A stretch of DNA of 64,000 nt. Origin: Onthophagus taurus (lineage: Eukaryota; Arthropoda; Insecta; Coleoptera; Scarabaeidae). The translations under genes were made by a program, and so were the position numbers. Shown here piece after piece: positions 11,366 to 21,404 of this stretch. The notes beneath the pieces are model-generated. The model was not told the DNA's origin, made no database searches, and was given only the letters and a program-made list of their open reading frames with translations. Location of the stretch: the NCBI RefSeq assembly GCF_036711975.1, contig NC_091971.1, forward strand, positions 1,185,501-1,249,500. The letters are read 5' to 3'. Position 1 is the stretch's first letter. Each line of letters opens with the position of its first letter.

Positions 11366-13203
11366 TATAATAATAATAATAAACTGCCTTTATTTCCAGA
11401 GTAAAGAGAACAAACAATAATAATAGTACCTATAGTTACTATAATGCAAAAGAAAGATAATCAAAAAAGAAAAAAAAAACAATATTTAAAAAGAAAAATA
11501 ACTTAAATACAAAACAGGTGGAAATCCTAAGGCGAAGTTCAGAATGCGACCATAATATGGCCCGCTTCTGCTCTTCCACTTAACCTTAAAAATAATTGCA
11601 CTTTTATTCAATCGTAATACATGCCTACTCCTAAAAACTAAAACTATTAATTGATTCTGCATTATAATCTTCATTTCACTTATAATCTATCTTATATATG
11701 AGCTAATAAAATAAAAAATAATATAATGAAATAAAACAAAAACAAATTATTCCACTTGCATTAAAATTAGATTGATCCACTACAAAGCAAACAAGAAGTC
11801 ACTGTCGCTCAAATAAATGCCTAAACAATAACGTTCTGAAAGCACCCTCCCTTTTGGCCCTAATGGTGACGGGGATAGAATTATACAGCTTATAGCCACA
11901 GTAGCTAAACGCACGACAAAACAGAGCTGTACTATGAGCAGGCGGATTAACAACATTTTTATTTCTAATATTTATACTGTGTAGATCCCTTCTAAACTGA
12001 ATCTTTTTACTCAAATAATTAGGCGAGCCAGTTGTGACAACCTTGTGATACAGCACTGAAGCCTGTAGAGTATAACGATTGTGAATATTCAGCCAAGTTA
12101 ACTCTTTAAGTTTATGAGAGATTCTTTCAAATTTTTTAATTCTGAATATATATCTCATACAAGCGTTCTGCACTCTTTGCACTCTCAATCTATCCATGGA
12201 ATCCAAACATGGATAGTAGACAGGAATACAATAATTAAGCAAAGACAGTATAAAACATTCACAAAGCACCTTTTTCATTTTTAAATTAAAAATATCTTTG
12301 AAAGAATAGAGTAATTTTAATTTCAAAAAACAAACACTTAATGTTTTAGTAATGTGCTGTTTGTACCTAAAGGCATTATCAACAGCTAGCCCAAGATTCC
12401 TTGCCTGATCAACAATAGGTATATTGCAACCGTTCAACCTAAGAAGCAGATTAGCTTTCAATTTCTCGACTTCCACATTTCTGCCAAACAGAATAACTAC
12501 ACTTTTATCAGGGTTTAATATCAAAGCGTGATTCTTTGCAAATTCACTGACATTCGCTAAGTCCTTATTAATTTTCCATGCTGCCCCCTCATATTCACGA
12601 AACGGAAAGTTGTAGTATAGCTGAGTGTCGTCAGCATACATATGAATTTTACAATAATTGACAGCTTTTGGAAGCATAGATGTGTATAAACAAAACAGCA
12701 AAGGACCTAACACCGACCCCTGCGGTACTCCACGCTTCAGCTTCAATGGTTCAGAAATTAAGCCATTGACCTGTACACATTGGCATCTGTCTATTAAATA
12801 CGTCTTAATCAACCTTATAAATTTCTCCCCGCCTCCAATATAGTGAAGCATCGACAGCACAATATCATGGTCAACAACATCGAACGCTTTGCTAAAATCC
12901 AACAACACTAAAGCGGTGCACTCTTTACCGTCTTTGGCCTTTAATATATCGTCAGTGACATTTAAAAGTGCAGTTGTGCAACTACGTCCAGCACAAAACC
13001 CGATTGACAGTCTGGTAATATATCATTTGAAATAATATAGTTTTTAAATTGGTAGGAAATAACTTTTTTCAGTACTTTGCTCAAGGTAGGAAGAATAGAA
13101 ATCGGTCGCAGGTGCTTAAAGTCAGTAGGTTTTTCGATTTTCGGCATTGGAATGACTACAGCAGACTTCCACTGCGAGGGAAAATGTGACTCAATTATTC
13201 AGC
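11366..13203 (-). mobile_element. 5'-truncated LINE (copy A), Jockey-superfamily/CR1-like RT
   Basis: The minus strand encodes the C-terminal two thirds of a non-LTR reverse transcriptase. The 12908-11799 frame holds LLDFSKAFDVVDHD (RT block with catalytic D), RGVPQGSVLGPLLF and the YADDTQLY catalytic box, ending with a long thumb and C-terminal region. Upstream, 13147-12962 carries the KIEKPTDFKHLRPISILP block. It is out of frame because one C is missing in GTGC(C)TGGACGTAG relative to copy B. The 3' end is an AATAAAGGCAG segment followed by (TTA)n. Similarity to copy B (21.4-24.6 kb) stops near 13200, a typical 5' truncation. The two copies differ at only a handful of residues over about 315, so both are young. 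The endonuclease domain is missing. Confidence 0.92.
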
Positions 13204-13597
13204 AATCTGGAGTAGTATGTATAATCAATGGTAATACAAGGTTTAAATGGTTTCGTTACTTTTTTTAACAGTAAAGGAGACTAAATAATGCAGGATGACA
13301 CAAAAATCCTCTAGCACGGTATTTCTGTTGATAAAAACTGAAAAGAAGCACATAGCGACATGAAATTTACAATGTATATTGAACAATGTATAATCAATCC
13401 ACCCTTTGCCTTCACATAGTTCCACAGAACCTTGGAGAATGCAACCACCGAAGGACTTCTTCTTCTTTCAAGAAATCTGGCCCTAAAAATCTTTAAATTA
13501 GGAGGTATTGATCCTTTCTAACACAACCATTCTTCAGATATGTAAAGATAATTCTAATTAACTGTAATAATCATACACTATTTTTACTAAATAAAAA
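13204..13597. other. Spacer between LINE copy A and TMEM43 3' end
   Basis: No coding frame or repeat can be recognised. It is flanked on the left by the LINE truncation point and on the right by the minus-strand 3' end of the TMEM43 homologue. Confidence 0.45.
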
Positions 13598-13603
13598 TTT
13601 ATT
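13598..13603 (-). terminator. AATAAA poly(A) signal for TMEM43 homologue
   Basis: TTTATT on the plus strand reads AATAAA on the gene strand, about 27 bp beyond the stop codon. More copies lie within the next 20 bp. Confidence 0.5.
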
Positions 13604-13629
13604 AAATAAATACATGTATTTTTTTCAAT

Positions 13630-14995
13630 TTATAAAAGTCGTCTATTTTCTGTTAATTGCTCCTGTGTGTACAATAAAAAAGTTATATAAAAAATCGGAG
13701 TTAAAGCAGCTATTATAATTGCCAGTGCAGTATGTGGGGAAACAAACAACCATGTTGATGATGCACTTATTATAGTAAATGATATTGATAAAATAAACTT
13801 TTGTGTTAATATCGATTCATTTAATAAATTATTTCTAAGTAAAACCCCAATTTGAGTGTTCACCACTAAAAACAAAAATAAAATAATACAATAAACCATT
13901 TATTTACACTTTTTAAATGAATAAACTTACAGATTCCATAAATAGTATTGCTTAAACACAGGAAACAACCGTACATTAACAGCCAACCAAAAATCCTTAC
14001 TTCCCAAGTTTTCCATCTAATATCGGCATGTTCTGCATGGAACATTTCCGAAATTGATAACTCTCCATATCTTAACATAGCAATTTCATGCTTTTCTACT
14101 GTTGGATATGGAATTAAAACACCATTATATTGTTGTGCAATAACAGTAACCTAATTTAAATGTGGCAATTTTTATCAATAATATAAAATAAATATAACTC
14201 TTACAATATCTCCATTTAATCCAGCATAATAAAGTTGAACCCTAATATCACCAGTTTTAGGATTCCAAATATCATAACAATGATAATAAATTCCCATGTG
14301 TAATTTAACATCTTTTCCTTCTGGTCTTTGGTCACTAGTAAATTCAATAAAATTATCAAATTTCTGTTTTAAATCAGTCCCTAAATTAAATTGGCCAACT
14401 TTAACAACTGGAGAGACGTATTCATACGTTTGAAGCGGTTTTTCAGATGGATTTTGATGGTTATGTCTTATATAAAAATTTCTACTATCCACCAATTTAT
14501 CCCGCCATTCCTGTATATAATAATATTCAGTTTCCCTTGCTTCTGCTGAAGTATAATGATCACTAAACAAGTTATTATTATTAATTAAATTAAAATTATA
14601 AAAATTAATTTACCGTTTTTCTTCAACCCATTGATACATTTGAACTCTCCTTTTTAATTTAACACTTTGAATAGACACACCATATTCGGGTGCAGTTAGT
14701 GGTTCGTTTATCCCCAAAGGTGCAGTAACATGAATTAAATGTCCATCTAATTCAGGTCTGACCGGTTCATAGGGATTTAAAGGAATTACATCTTCGTAAG
14801 CTTTACTTAATGAAGTGGTTTGATTCATTGATTTAAGCTGTCAAAAAAAAAATCAAAGAAAAAGATACTTATGTAAAGATATCTATATTTAACATTTACC
14901 TCGTTTGTTATTAAAAGATAATTACTAAGACAAAAAGCCACAATTCCAACAACATTAATCAACCCATTTTTTTTAAATTCTGATAAAATTTCCAT
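13630..14995 (-). CDS. TMEM43: TMEM43 (LUMA) homologue, five exons
   Basis: I join minus-strand exons 14995-14900, 14837-14614, 14562-14205, 14150-13931 and 13865-13630. Every junction has GT and AG (for example GTAAATG donor in intron 1, GTAAGT in intron 4), and the frame closes at 377 residues plus stop; human TMEM43 has 400. Introns are about 51-66 bp, and the phases fit. The protein begins MEILSEFKKNG with a first membrane segment at about 14-30 ending in ITNE. A long lumenal domain follows, with VSIQSVKLKRRVQMYQWVEE, NSRNF-like DSRNFYIRH(N)HQNPS, VGQFNLG and GDIRVQLYYAGLNGD blocks. The cytosolic-side motif LRYGELSISEMFHAEH precedes three more membrane segments near 278-299, 323-341 and 345-364. 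These match TMEM43 collinearly. TMEM43 is an inner nuclear membrane/ER protein that binds emerin and lamins in vertebrates; the insect role is by homology. No damage is seen. Confidence 0.93.
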
Positions 14996-15149
14996 AATTT
15001 TCAATTTTCGTTCAAATAACTAACTGAAACACTCAAAATATTACTAAAGTTGGCAACTAACCTGATCTTGATTATAAACATTGGGATTCTGGGCAGATTT
15101 ATGCATTTGGTTTAGCACGCATGCTCAACGTGTAGAATAAAAACTAGGA

Positions 15150-15259
15150 TGTTTTGTGGACGATTTAGAATATGTTTTAGATCTTATAAACGTTCCAAAT
15201 GATGTGATGATGGTTGTGGAAAGTTGGATCATCAATTTTGATTGTTATCTTTTGAAAAG
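15150..15259 (+). other. Possible first coding exon divergent from TMEM43
   Basis: About 155 bp upstream of the TMEM43 start, the plus strand holds an open frame reading DDLEYVLDLINVPNDVMMVV, then ESWIINFDCYLLKR. It runs straight into a splice donor AAAAG|GTGAGA at 15259/15260. The residue mix looks like real protein. There is no in-frame ATG before the TAA at 15138; the first ones are at 15207 and 15210. So either translation starts there or this is a decayed exon. No second exon could be found, because the piggyBac relic begins at about 15586. I cannot name the product. The rest of 14996-15585 holds the putative shared promoter and shows nothing else. Confidence 0.3.
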
Positions 15260-15585
15260 GTGAGATTTTGTGATTTTAGTTAATGTGCGTGGATCTAACC
15301 TTATTGTTTTATTGATTTTATTATGGAAATAGCGCGCATATTTGAATTTCTATAGGCCCCATACACCTGCAAACAAATTCCGCAAACTAACGTACACAAT
15401 TACACTATACACAATTTTATACAAACTTCAGTCAGTTGCTTGTGTTCTGTACGCATGGGAATATGCCATTCGACGAAGCAAAACGTGTAGCTATAATAAT
15501 TGCTGAATAAGGAAGCAAAGAGTATGTATGAGAGTGGTTAAAGAAAAGATCACTTTTTAGCCACGCAAATCTTCTCAAAGAACTT

Positions 15586-16129
15586 AACCCCTTAATGCAT
15601 GATTTTTTAGATTTAATTAAAAATGAATCTATTCAGTACTAAGCTACTCAAAAGATCATAAACGATTGAAAATTAGTATACAGTTGATTTATTTCCAAAG
15701 TATTTCGAAAAAAGCTTTATGTGCCATATATGGGACGATTTGACAAGAAATGTAACATTTTAAAACTACATTTATTCTATATGAAAATTAAAAGAACAGT
15801 TTTGATCTTTCTTGAAACAAAGGTAATCGTTACATTTTGTGCACATTACAAAGAAATCTACATTATATTTACACCATTGGCGTTCATCAGAAGTCCATTT
15901 TGGTAGGTGATTTAGATCTTAGGCAGGAATTTCTGAGAATGGGTATTTTTTCTTTTCTAGATCCAGTTTAGGCTGTAAATGATTGCTTGGTCTGCCGCGC
16001 TTTTTTGGAATTGTATTTGATTTTGTTAGCACTTTAGCTATTCCTAGTTTAAATTCAGAAACTGGCAAATACATTTCTGAATTCGCAAATCTCCTTCTCC
16101 AGAAAAGCCAAACATTTACACACACTATA
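15586..16129 (-). pseudogene. piggyBac-like transposase relic, C-terminal part with element end
   Basis: The minus strand reads (R)RRFANSEMYLPVSEFKLGIA, then KVLTKSNTIPKKRGRPSNH. This is the C-terminal tail of piggyBac transposases, where a KRRGRPS motif precedes a cysteine-rich domain. Downstream, broken frames contain CRFLCNVHK, resembling the RCxxC zinc-binding module. At 15586 the sequence TTAACCCCTTAATGCATG has the TTAA-CCC form of a piggyBac terminus, so this may be the 3' end with its target site. Multiple stops make it dead. It is split from the next feature by the foldback element at 16130-18020. Confidence 0.6.
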
Positions 16130-16875
16130 CAGGGTGTCTCAGCGAGACCGGTCATTAGACGTTTCTGAGGTTCTGGCGAAAATAAAAATTTGAGAATTCA
16201 GACTTAAGTATTATCAATTACGATCTCTTCGTCTAAAATATTTTCAGATTTCTTGCACTTCCGCTTATACCGGAAGTCGCCACCAACTTTATTTTTTTAA
16301 ATGGAACATCCTGTATATTTTTACATATTTGGATTTGTCTGTTTTCAAGGTTTATAAATAACTTTACTTTTTGCAATTTGATTCGGCCGTTCTCGAGTTA
16401 TTCGATTTTTTCTAGAAAAATCTGCTCCAGCAGACATTTGTTCAAAAAATCAGAGATCACTCGATTTTTGGGATATCAATTTAGGATTGAGAAGATGCTT
16501 AAGCAACATGATGGAGTATGTTTTGGTGATGAGAACTGCTGTCTAGAACGTTTGGTCACTTTACTATGGCACGTTAACTTTTCAAAATTTGGAAGTACCA
16601 TAACTTCACTTTTTTAAATGGCATCCCCCATATTTTATTTCTCAGTCGTCTTCGGTGTCTCATTCTACATCTTTTATATCCCATATGTCCCATACCTAAT
16701 ATTAATAGTTTGAGAGATAATTAGGGTTTTTTGAAAAATGCACACATATCATATGGATATTTAGCCTAGTGTGCCATGAAAACAAACCTTCTCAATGAGT
16801 TCTTGTCAAAGACTCAATTGTTTACGTCACTTGATGCATGTGAGCTAATAATTATCTGTTATGTCCCTTAATATT

Positions 16876-17043
16876 AGTACTGAAACGAGTTAAAATCGAT
16901 AACAATAACGAAAGTAATATGTACACAAATCAAGAAATTCTTAATTTATTTTCTATGCATGAAAAGCGCGACAAAGTTCGTAGTATGCTTCTCAGATCTT
17001 CTTTGGCAGCTCGAATTGAGGTGTTGGGACTGGGCTCGAAATA
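16876..17043 (+). pseudogene. DUF4817-type transposase N-terminus, left-arm copy
   Basis: A plus-strand frame reads VKIDNNNESNMYTNQEILNL, then FSMHEKRDKVRS, before diverging. The YTN(Q/E)EI motif and the following helix match the DUF4817 helix-turn-helix that begins many insect mariner-like transposases. It pairs with the better preserved minus-strand copy at 17331-17092. No catalytic domain follows. Confidence 0.55.
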
Positions 17044-17091
17044 AGCCAAGGTATTCACCTCTTCCGTTGCATTATCTACTACATTTTTTGG

Positions 17092-17331
17092 TCAGTTTAA
17101 CACGTGATTAATTCGTCCAAGATGCAAAAAATTTGCTTCTATTCTTCTAAATTTACCTTTTGTCATCGGAGATAAATGTGGATAATTTTCATTAAACATT
17201 CTGCAAGTTCTACTAAGAACTTTGTCGCACTTTTCGTGCACAAAAAATAAATTATGGATTTCTTCATTTGTATAAACATTATTTACGTTATTAATATCAA
17301 TTTTAACTGCTTTTAGACTCACAAGCATCAA
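17092..17331 (-). pseudogene. DUF4817-type transposase N-terminus, right-arm copy
   Basis: The 79-residue minus-strand frame contains NNVYTNEEIHNLFFVHEKCD, then SRTCRMFNENYPHLSPMTKG and KFRRIEANFLHLGRI. The layout (aromatic-TNEE, a helix, R-x-FNERYP-like, then F-R-RI/L) fits the DUF4817 DNA-binding domain of insect mariner-like transposases. The frame ends soon after and no DDE catalytic domain is present. Confidence 0.6.
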
Positions 17332-18022
17332 ACAACGTAAATCAGACTTTGACGTTTATCAATAAGTAATTAAACATTTGTTTTCCATGGCACACTAGGT
17401 TAATATCGATATGACATGTGAGCATTTTTCAAAAAACCCTATTTATTTCTCAAACTATTAATGTTAGGCATAGGACATATGGAATATAAAAGATGTAAAA
17501 TGAGACGCCGAAGACGACTAAGTAATAAAATATGGGGGGTGCCATTTAAAAAAATGAAGTTATAGTGCTTCCAAATTTCGAAAAGTTAACGTGTAATAGT
17601 AAAGTGGCCAAACGATCTCGGCACCAAAACATACTCCATCATGTTGTTTAAGAATGTTCTGAATCCTAAATTGATATCTCAAAAATTGACTGTTCTATGA
17701 TTTTTTGAACAAATGTCCGCTGGAGCAGATTTTTCTAGAAAAAATCGAATAACTCGAAAACGGCCGAATCAAATTGTAAAAAGTAAAGTTATTTATAAAC
17801 CTTCAAAACAGACAAATCCAAATATGTAAAAATATACAGGGAGTTCCATTAAAAAAAATTAAGTAGGTGGCGACTTCCGGTATAACCAGAAGTGCTAGAA
17901 ATCTGAAAATATTTTAGATGAAGAGAACGTAATTGATAATACTTAAGTCTGCATTCTCAAATTTTTTGTTTGGCCAGAACCCCAGAAACGTCTAATGACC
18001 AGTCTCGCTGAGACACCCTGTA

Positions 18023-18560
18023 TATCTAAGAAACGAAGTACCTAAGAAAATTCTAATATTGAGTTTCCGCTAGTTTTCCAACATTGCTGCTCATTCCGAG
18101 ATTTGGTTTGTCGTTGAAATGATAAAATTTTTTGATTTCGTCAAATCTGTTGCCAAAAATTGCAGGAATAGCTATGGAAGATTTCCAATAGTTTCTTGTA
18201 GAAGGCAACTGTATAATAGACATATAAATAGAAACACTTCAAAATCCACGAATTTCTTCTGCTGTCATATTTGCTGGTTACTACGGTTTACACTGAACCT
18301 GAGTATAAAATTATTTCTTCTGTAATACAATTAACCATCTCCGTTGTGAGCAGGTATTTGAAGAATTTGTTTATTATTTCTTTTGGTAAATCTTGATTAC
18401 CGTTGAAGAGTGTAGATTCTGCAGGTACATTCAAAAAGGCTTCACACCATTGCATATTTTTTCTATTTCGTCTGGTATTATTTCTACGAACCAGGTTCTT
18501 CAAGACTTGTGAGCACATGAACCTTTCAGTTGCAATTTTTAAGACAATCATCATCAGACA
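18023..18560 (-). pseudogene. piggyBac-like transposase relic, N-terminal part
   Basis: The minus-strand 18554-18288 frame reads WCEAFLNVPAESTLFNGNQD, then LPKEIINKFFKYLLTTEMVN and CITEEIILYS. Past two stops it continues with FVDFEVFLFICLL-like residues. Pattern and order fit the region before the piggyBac catalytic core (P-x-E-x-F-x-x-F, I-x-x-x-T-N-x-Y, then an E-x-(K/F)-x-F-x-G-(I/L) helix). It lies on the same strand as the C-terminal relic on the other side of the 1.9-kb foldback insertion. The middle of the transposase, with the catalytic aspartates, is missing. The assignment of this half alone is tentative. Confidence 0.4.
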
Positions 18561-18704
18561 GATTTCGATACTTACCTTTTATCTATATATTTACTACAAA
18601 ATTCAGTTTTTACAAAAACTCGCTTGTAATGTTTTATGTTAAAAAACTGCAATACCTCCTAGTCAAATGATGATTTGACGTGTAAATCTTGGAAGTGCCG
18701 TCTT

Positions 18705-19075
18705 AAGAGACTCACGGCTAAAGCAACGGCTGAAGTGTAGAACTAACACTGAATATTTCTAATTCTAGGTCTAGTGTTAGTTCAAGTTTTACACTAGCAC
18801 TATCACTAGAACTAACACAAGACCTAGAACTAGAGTCATTTGGGTTTAGCCGTCTTGAGAGACGCACCATTCGGGTTTAGCTATGCGTCTCTTAAGACGG
18901 CTAAACCTGCATGTTCCTAGTTCTAGGTCTTGTGTTAGTTCTAGTGACAGTGCTAGGTAGCGCTAGTTAGCATTGGATATCATTGTGTTGTATATTTATA
19001 TTGAATTAAAACCGCGTCTGAGGTCACACGGCTAAACGTTCTAGTTTCTAGGTCTAGTGTTAGTTCTACTTTTAA
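18705..19075. repeat. CTAGTTCTAG-type palindromic repeat, small island upstream of SiaT
   Basis: Both orientations of CTAGTTCTAGGTCTAGTGTT and of the stem AGCCGTCTTGAGAGACG occur several times, so the stretch can fold on itself. It is the same family as the large arrays at 45.6-54.3 kb. It ends about 120 bp before the sialyltransferase start codon, close to or within its promoter or 5' UTR. Confidence 0.8.
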
Positions 19076-19196
19076 TTGTTATTCAAGGTTAAATTGTGAT
19101 AAATTTTTATTAAACTGATTATTTTTTACTGATTTATTTCCAGGTGTATAGGACCTATTAGGTAACTGTACCTTATTTTTATTTTTTTTAGATAAA

Positions 19197-20631
19197 ATGA
19201 GGGCTTTAGCAGTAACAGTATGGGTATTTATAAACCTTCTTTTCTTCGGAATGTGCGGCTACATGTACCTACTTTGGTCCCAATACTGGTTAAATTCAGA
19301 TAAAGACCTAGAATCGTCCACAAACAATTACGACCAACAAATCTACCTATACAATCGAGGTTTTCTCGTAAACGATTCGTCAAAATACGACGATACAAGC
19401 ACGTCAGAGATTAAAAATCGCATAAAACACTCATCTTCAAGCATCGATAACATTACAGTTGTAAGAAATAGTAAACCGAGGTTTCCAAATGTTCAGAAAT
19501 CTGAGTTTATATTCGATTCGAAAAACTTTGTTTGTAAATCGAACGATTCGAAAATAGCTTGTAACGAAAAAACGCAATCATTTAAAGATAAATTGATTAA
19601 CGAGATGAAAAGGGTGTTCTTGGATGAGGGTAACGTTTTAAAACCTGGTGGTAAAGATAATAGTTACAACGTAAATTATCAAGGGCCGAGGGAAAATTAC
19701 ATGGAAAAAAGTCAAAATCATATGCTTTGCGAATTGAGGAATGTTAAAATCGATACTATACAAAGAAGAGATGTTCCAAGTAAATTAAATTCATTCAAAG
19801 GATATTTTCCGAATAAAGGAATTTTTGAGGATGTTCAATTTAAATCTTGTGCTGTTATTTCTAGCGCTGGATCTTTTACTTTATCGGGAAGTGGAAGAAG
19901 AATTGGTGAAAAATATATAAAAAAACCAAAATGTTTCTACTTTTCACTTTTACTTTTAGATTCTTATGAAGTTGTATTAAGATTTAATAATGCACCAACG
20001 AAAGGATTTGAAATTGACGTTGGTCAAAAGACTACAATACGAATTGTTAACTCACAAGTGATGTCAAAACAAGAATTTGATTTTTTAAGAGCTGCCGTCT
20101 TTCGAAATGTAACGATATTAGGTTGGGATCCGTCAAATTATACGTCCACTGTTGAAGAATGGTTTCAAAATCCCGAATACAATCTATTTCCGAATTATAT
20201 CGGCTATAAAAGAATGTTTCCTGAAAGTGAAATTTACATAATGAATCCACAATCAATTTGGAAGGTGTGGGACTTTTTGCAAAGTAATTCACCAAATCGG
20301 CTTAGAAGAAACCCACCATCATCCGGATTTTTAGGTCTCCCCTTTTTATTGTTTTATTCATTTTTTATCCTTTTTTTTTGTAAATGCAGGTATAACTCTT
20401 CTTCTTTCGCATTGTGATTTTGTCGACGCCTACGAATACATTCCATCGGTTCGAATAACAAAAAGATGCCATTATTATGAACCAGAGAATAATCAAGCTT
20501 GTACCTTTGGTGTTTGGCATCCTTTAGCAGCCGAAAAATTGCTGACATATTATATGAACGAGGCTGATGATCGGACTGTTTTTCAAGATGGTTACGTTCG
20601 AATTCCTGGATTTAATAAACTCAACTGTTAA
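19197..20631 (+). CDS. SiaT: ST6Gal-type sialyltransferase (insect SiaT), three exons
   Basis: Exons 19197-19905, 19960-20334 and 20390-20631 give 441 residues. Intron 1 (54 bp, GTGAAA...TTTTAG) has no in-frame stop. Its removal joins GRRI to DSYEVVLRFNNAPT, which restores the family motif. Intron 2 (55 bp) joins NPPSSGFLG to ITLLLSHCDFVDAYEYIPS. The start is followed by a type II signal anchor (residues 1-28) and a Ser/Asn-rich stem. The sialylmotifs are L from CAVISSAGS near 218, S from NPPSSG near 354, motif III CHYYE near 388, and VS HPLAAE at 405-410 with its H and E. The TTTTTTTTAG just before ATAAAATG looks like a 5' UTR intron acceptor. The enzyme should transfer sialic acid from CMP-sialate to galactose or GalNAc termini in the Golgi; insects carry a single such gene, neurally expressed in flies. 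All key residues are present. Confidence 0.93.
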
Positions 20632-20710
20632 AAAAAATAATCATCGAGGAAGCCATCGATTTTCAATGTTAAAAGAAAAAACGGTATTGTTTTGGTTTTA
20701 ATAATAGTAG

Positions 20711-20730
20711 AATAAATGGTGTTTAATAAA
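20711..20730 (+). terminator. Two AATAAA poly(A) signals for SiaT
   Basis: AATAAA occurs at 20711-20716 and 20725-20730, about 80-100 bp after the stop codon. Confidence 0.6.
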
Positions 20731-21404
20731 GTTTTGTTGAAATTTTTCTTATAACTTTTGTCCTTGATTTTAAATTTCTTTATTTTTAAAACCCGAATAT
20801 GAGTCATCAGTTTTAATCTTGGAAGACTTCATGAGTATCACTTTCATTTTCCTCAGAAAATCATCAAGCGCAATGTTTTACAATACAATATTAAATATTG
20901 TTGTGGTGACCCCTTGTGGTTTGGTTTTTGACCCCCACAATTTGAATCATCCAATTCACCAATAAACTAAATGTTTTATTATTTCCACTATCATATTTTC
21001 CGATCAAAATATTCCTTTTATATATTTCATACTATGACTCAATTCATAGAAATATGATTAATCCCCTTAGAACAATGTAGTAAAATTTTGGGTTAAAACT
21101 TCTTGGAATAAGAATGTCTTAATAGTTTTGGATTAATATATTTTGGTGTTAATATTAGTCATGGAGTCATTTCTTGTAATATTTGTAATATCTAACTGTA
21201 ACATTTATACCAAGTGGGGTGGAAGATACTTAGAAATAAGAAGATATCCCTAAAAAGGAGGATGAGACACATGCGTAATGAAGGTTTATTTTTTTTTTTA
21301 ACACTTATTTTTTTTAAACGCTTACTTTAGAATACACTTAATTGTTTCATTTTGTTATTGTTGGGTTGAATTTGCTGTGTTATTCTTGGTTGGTTCACTT
21401 GTTT
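20731..21404. other. SiaT 3' flank and probable 5' UTR of LINE copy B
   Basis: No coding frame is recognised. The LINE 5' boundary must lie in this stretch, since its ORF starts at 21405, but no target duplication could be identified. Confidence 0.4.

Larger units (their letters stand above)
16130..18020. mobile_element. Foldback DNA transposon, CAGGGTGTCTC ends, TA target duplication
   Basis: The element is bounded by TA|CAGGGTGTCTCAGCGAGAC on the left and the inverted GTCTCGCTGAGACACCCTG|TA on the right. The inverted arms extend about 640 bp (16130-16790 and 17380-18020), with blocks such as TCTAGAAAAAATCGA and GTGCCATG-AAAACAAA. Between them sit two head-to-head copies of the N-terminal part of one transposase. 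TA duplication points to the Tc1/mariner superfamily. The element lies inside a piggyBac relic. Neither transposase copy is complete, so it is non-autonomous. Confidence 0.85.

Noticed and set aside
19197-20417. Single 406-residue reading of the sialyltransferase
   Set aside because: It reads through two introns. Splicing at 19906-19959 and 20335-20389 restores sialylmotifs L and S and the true C-terminus.
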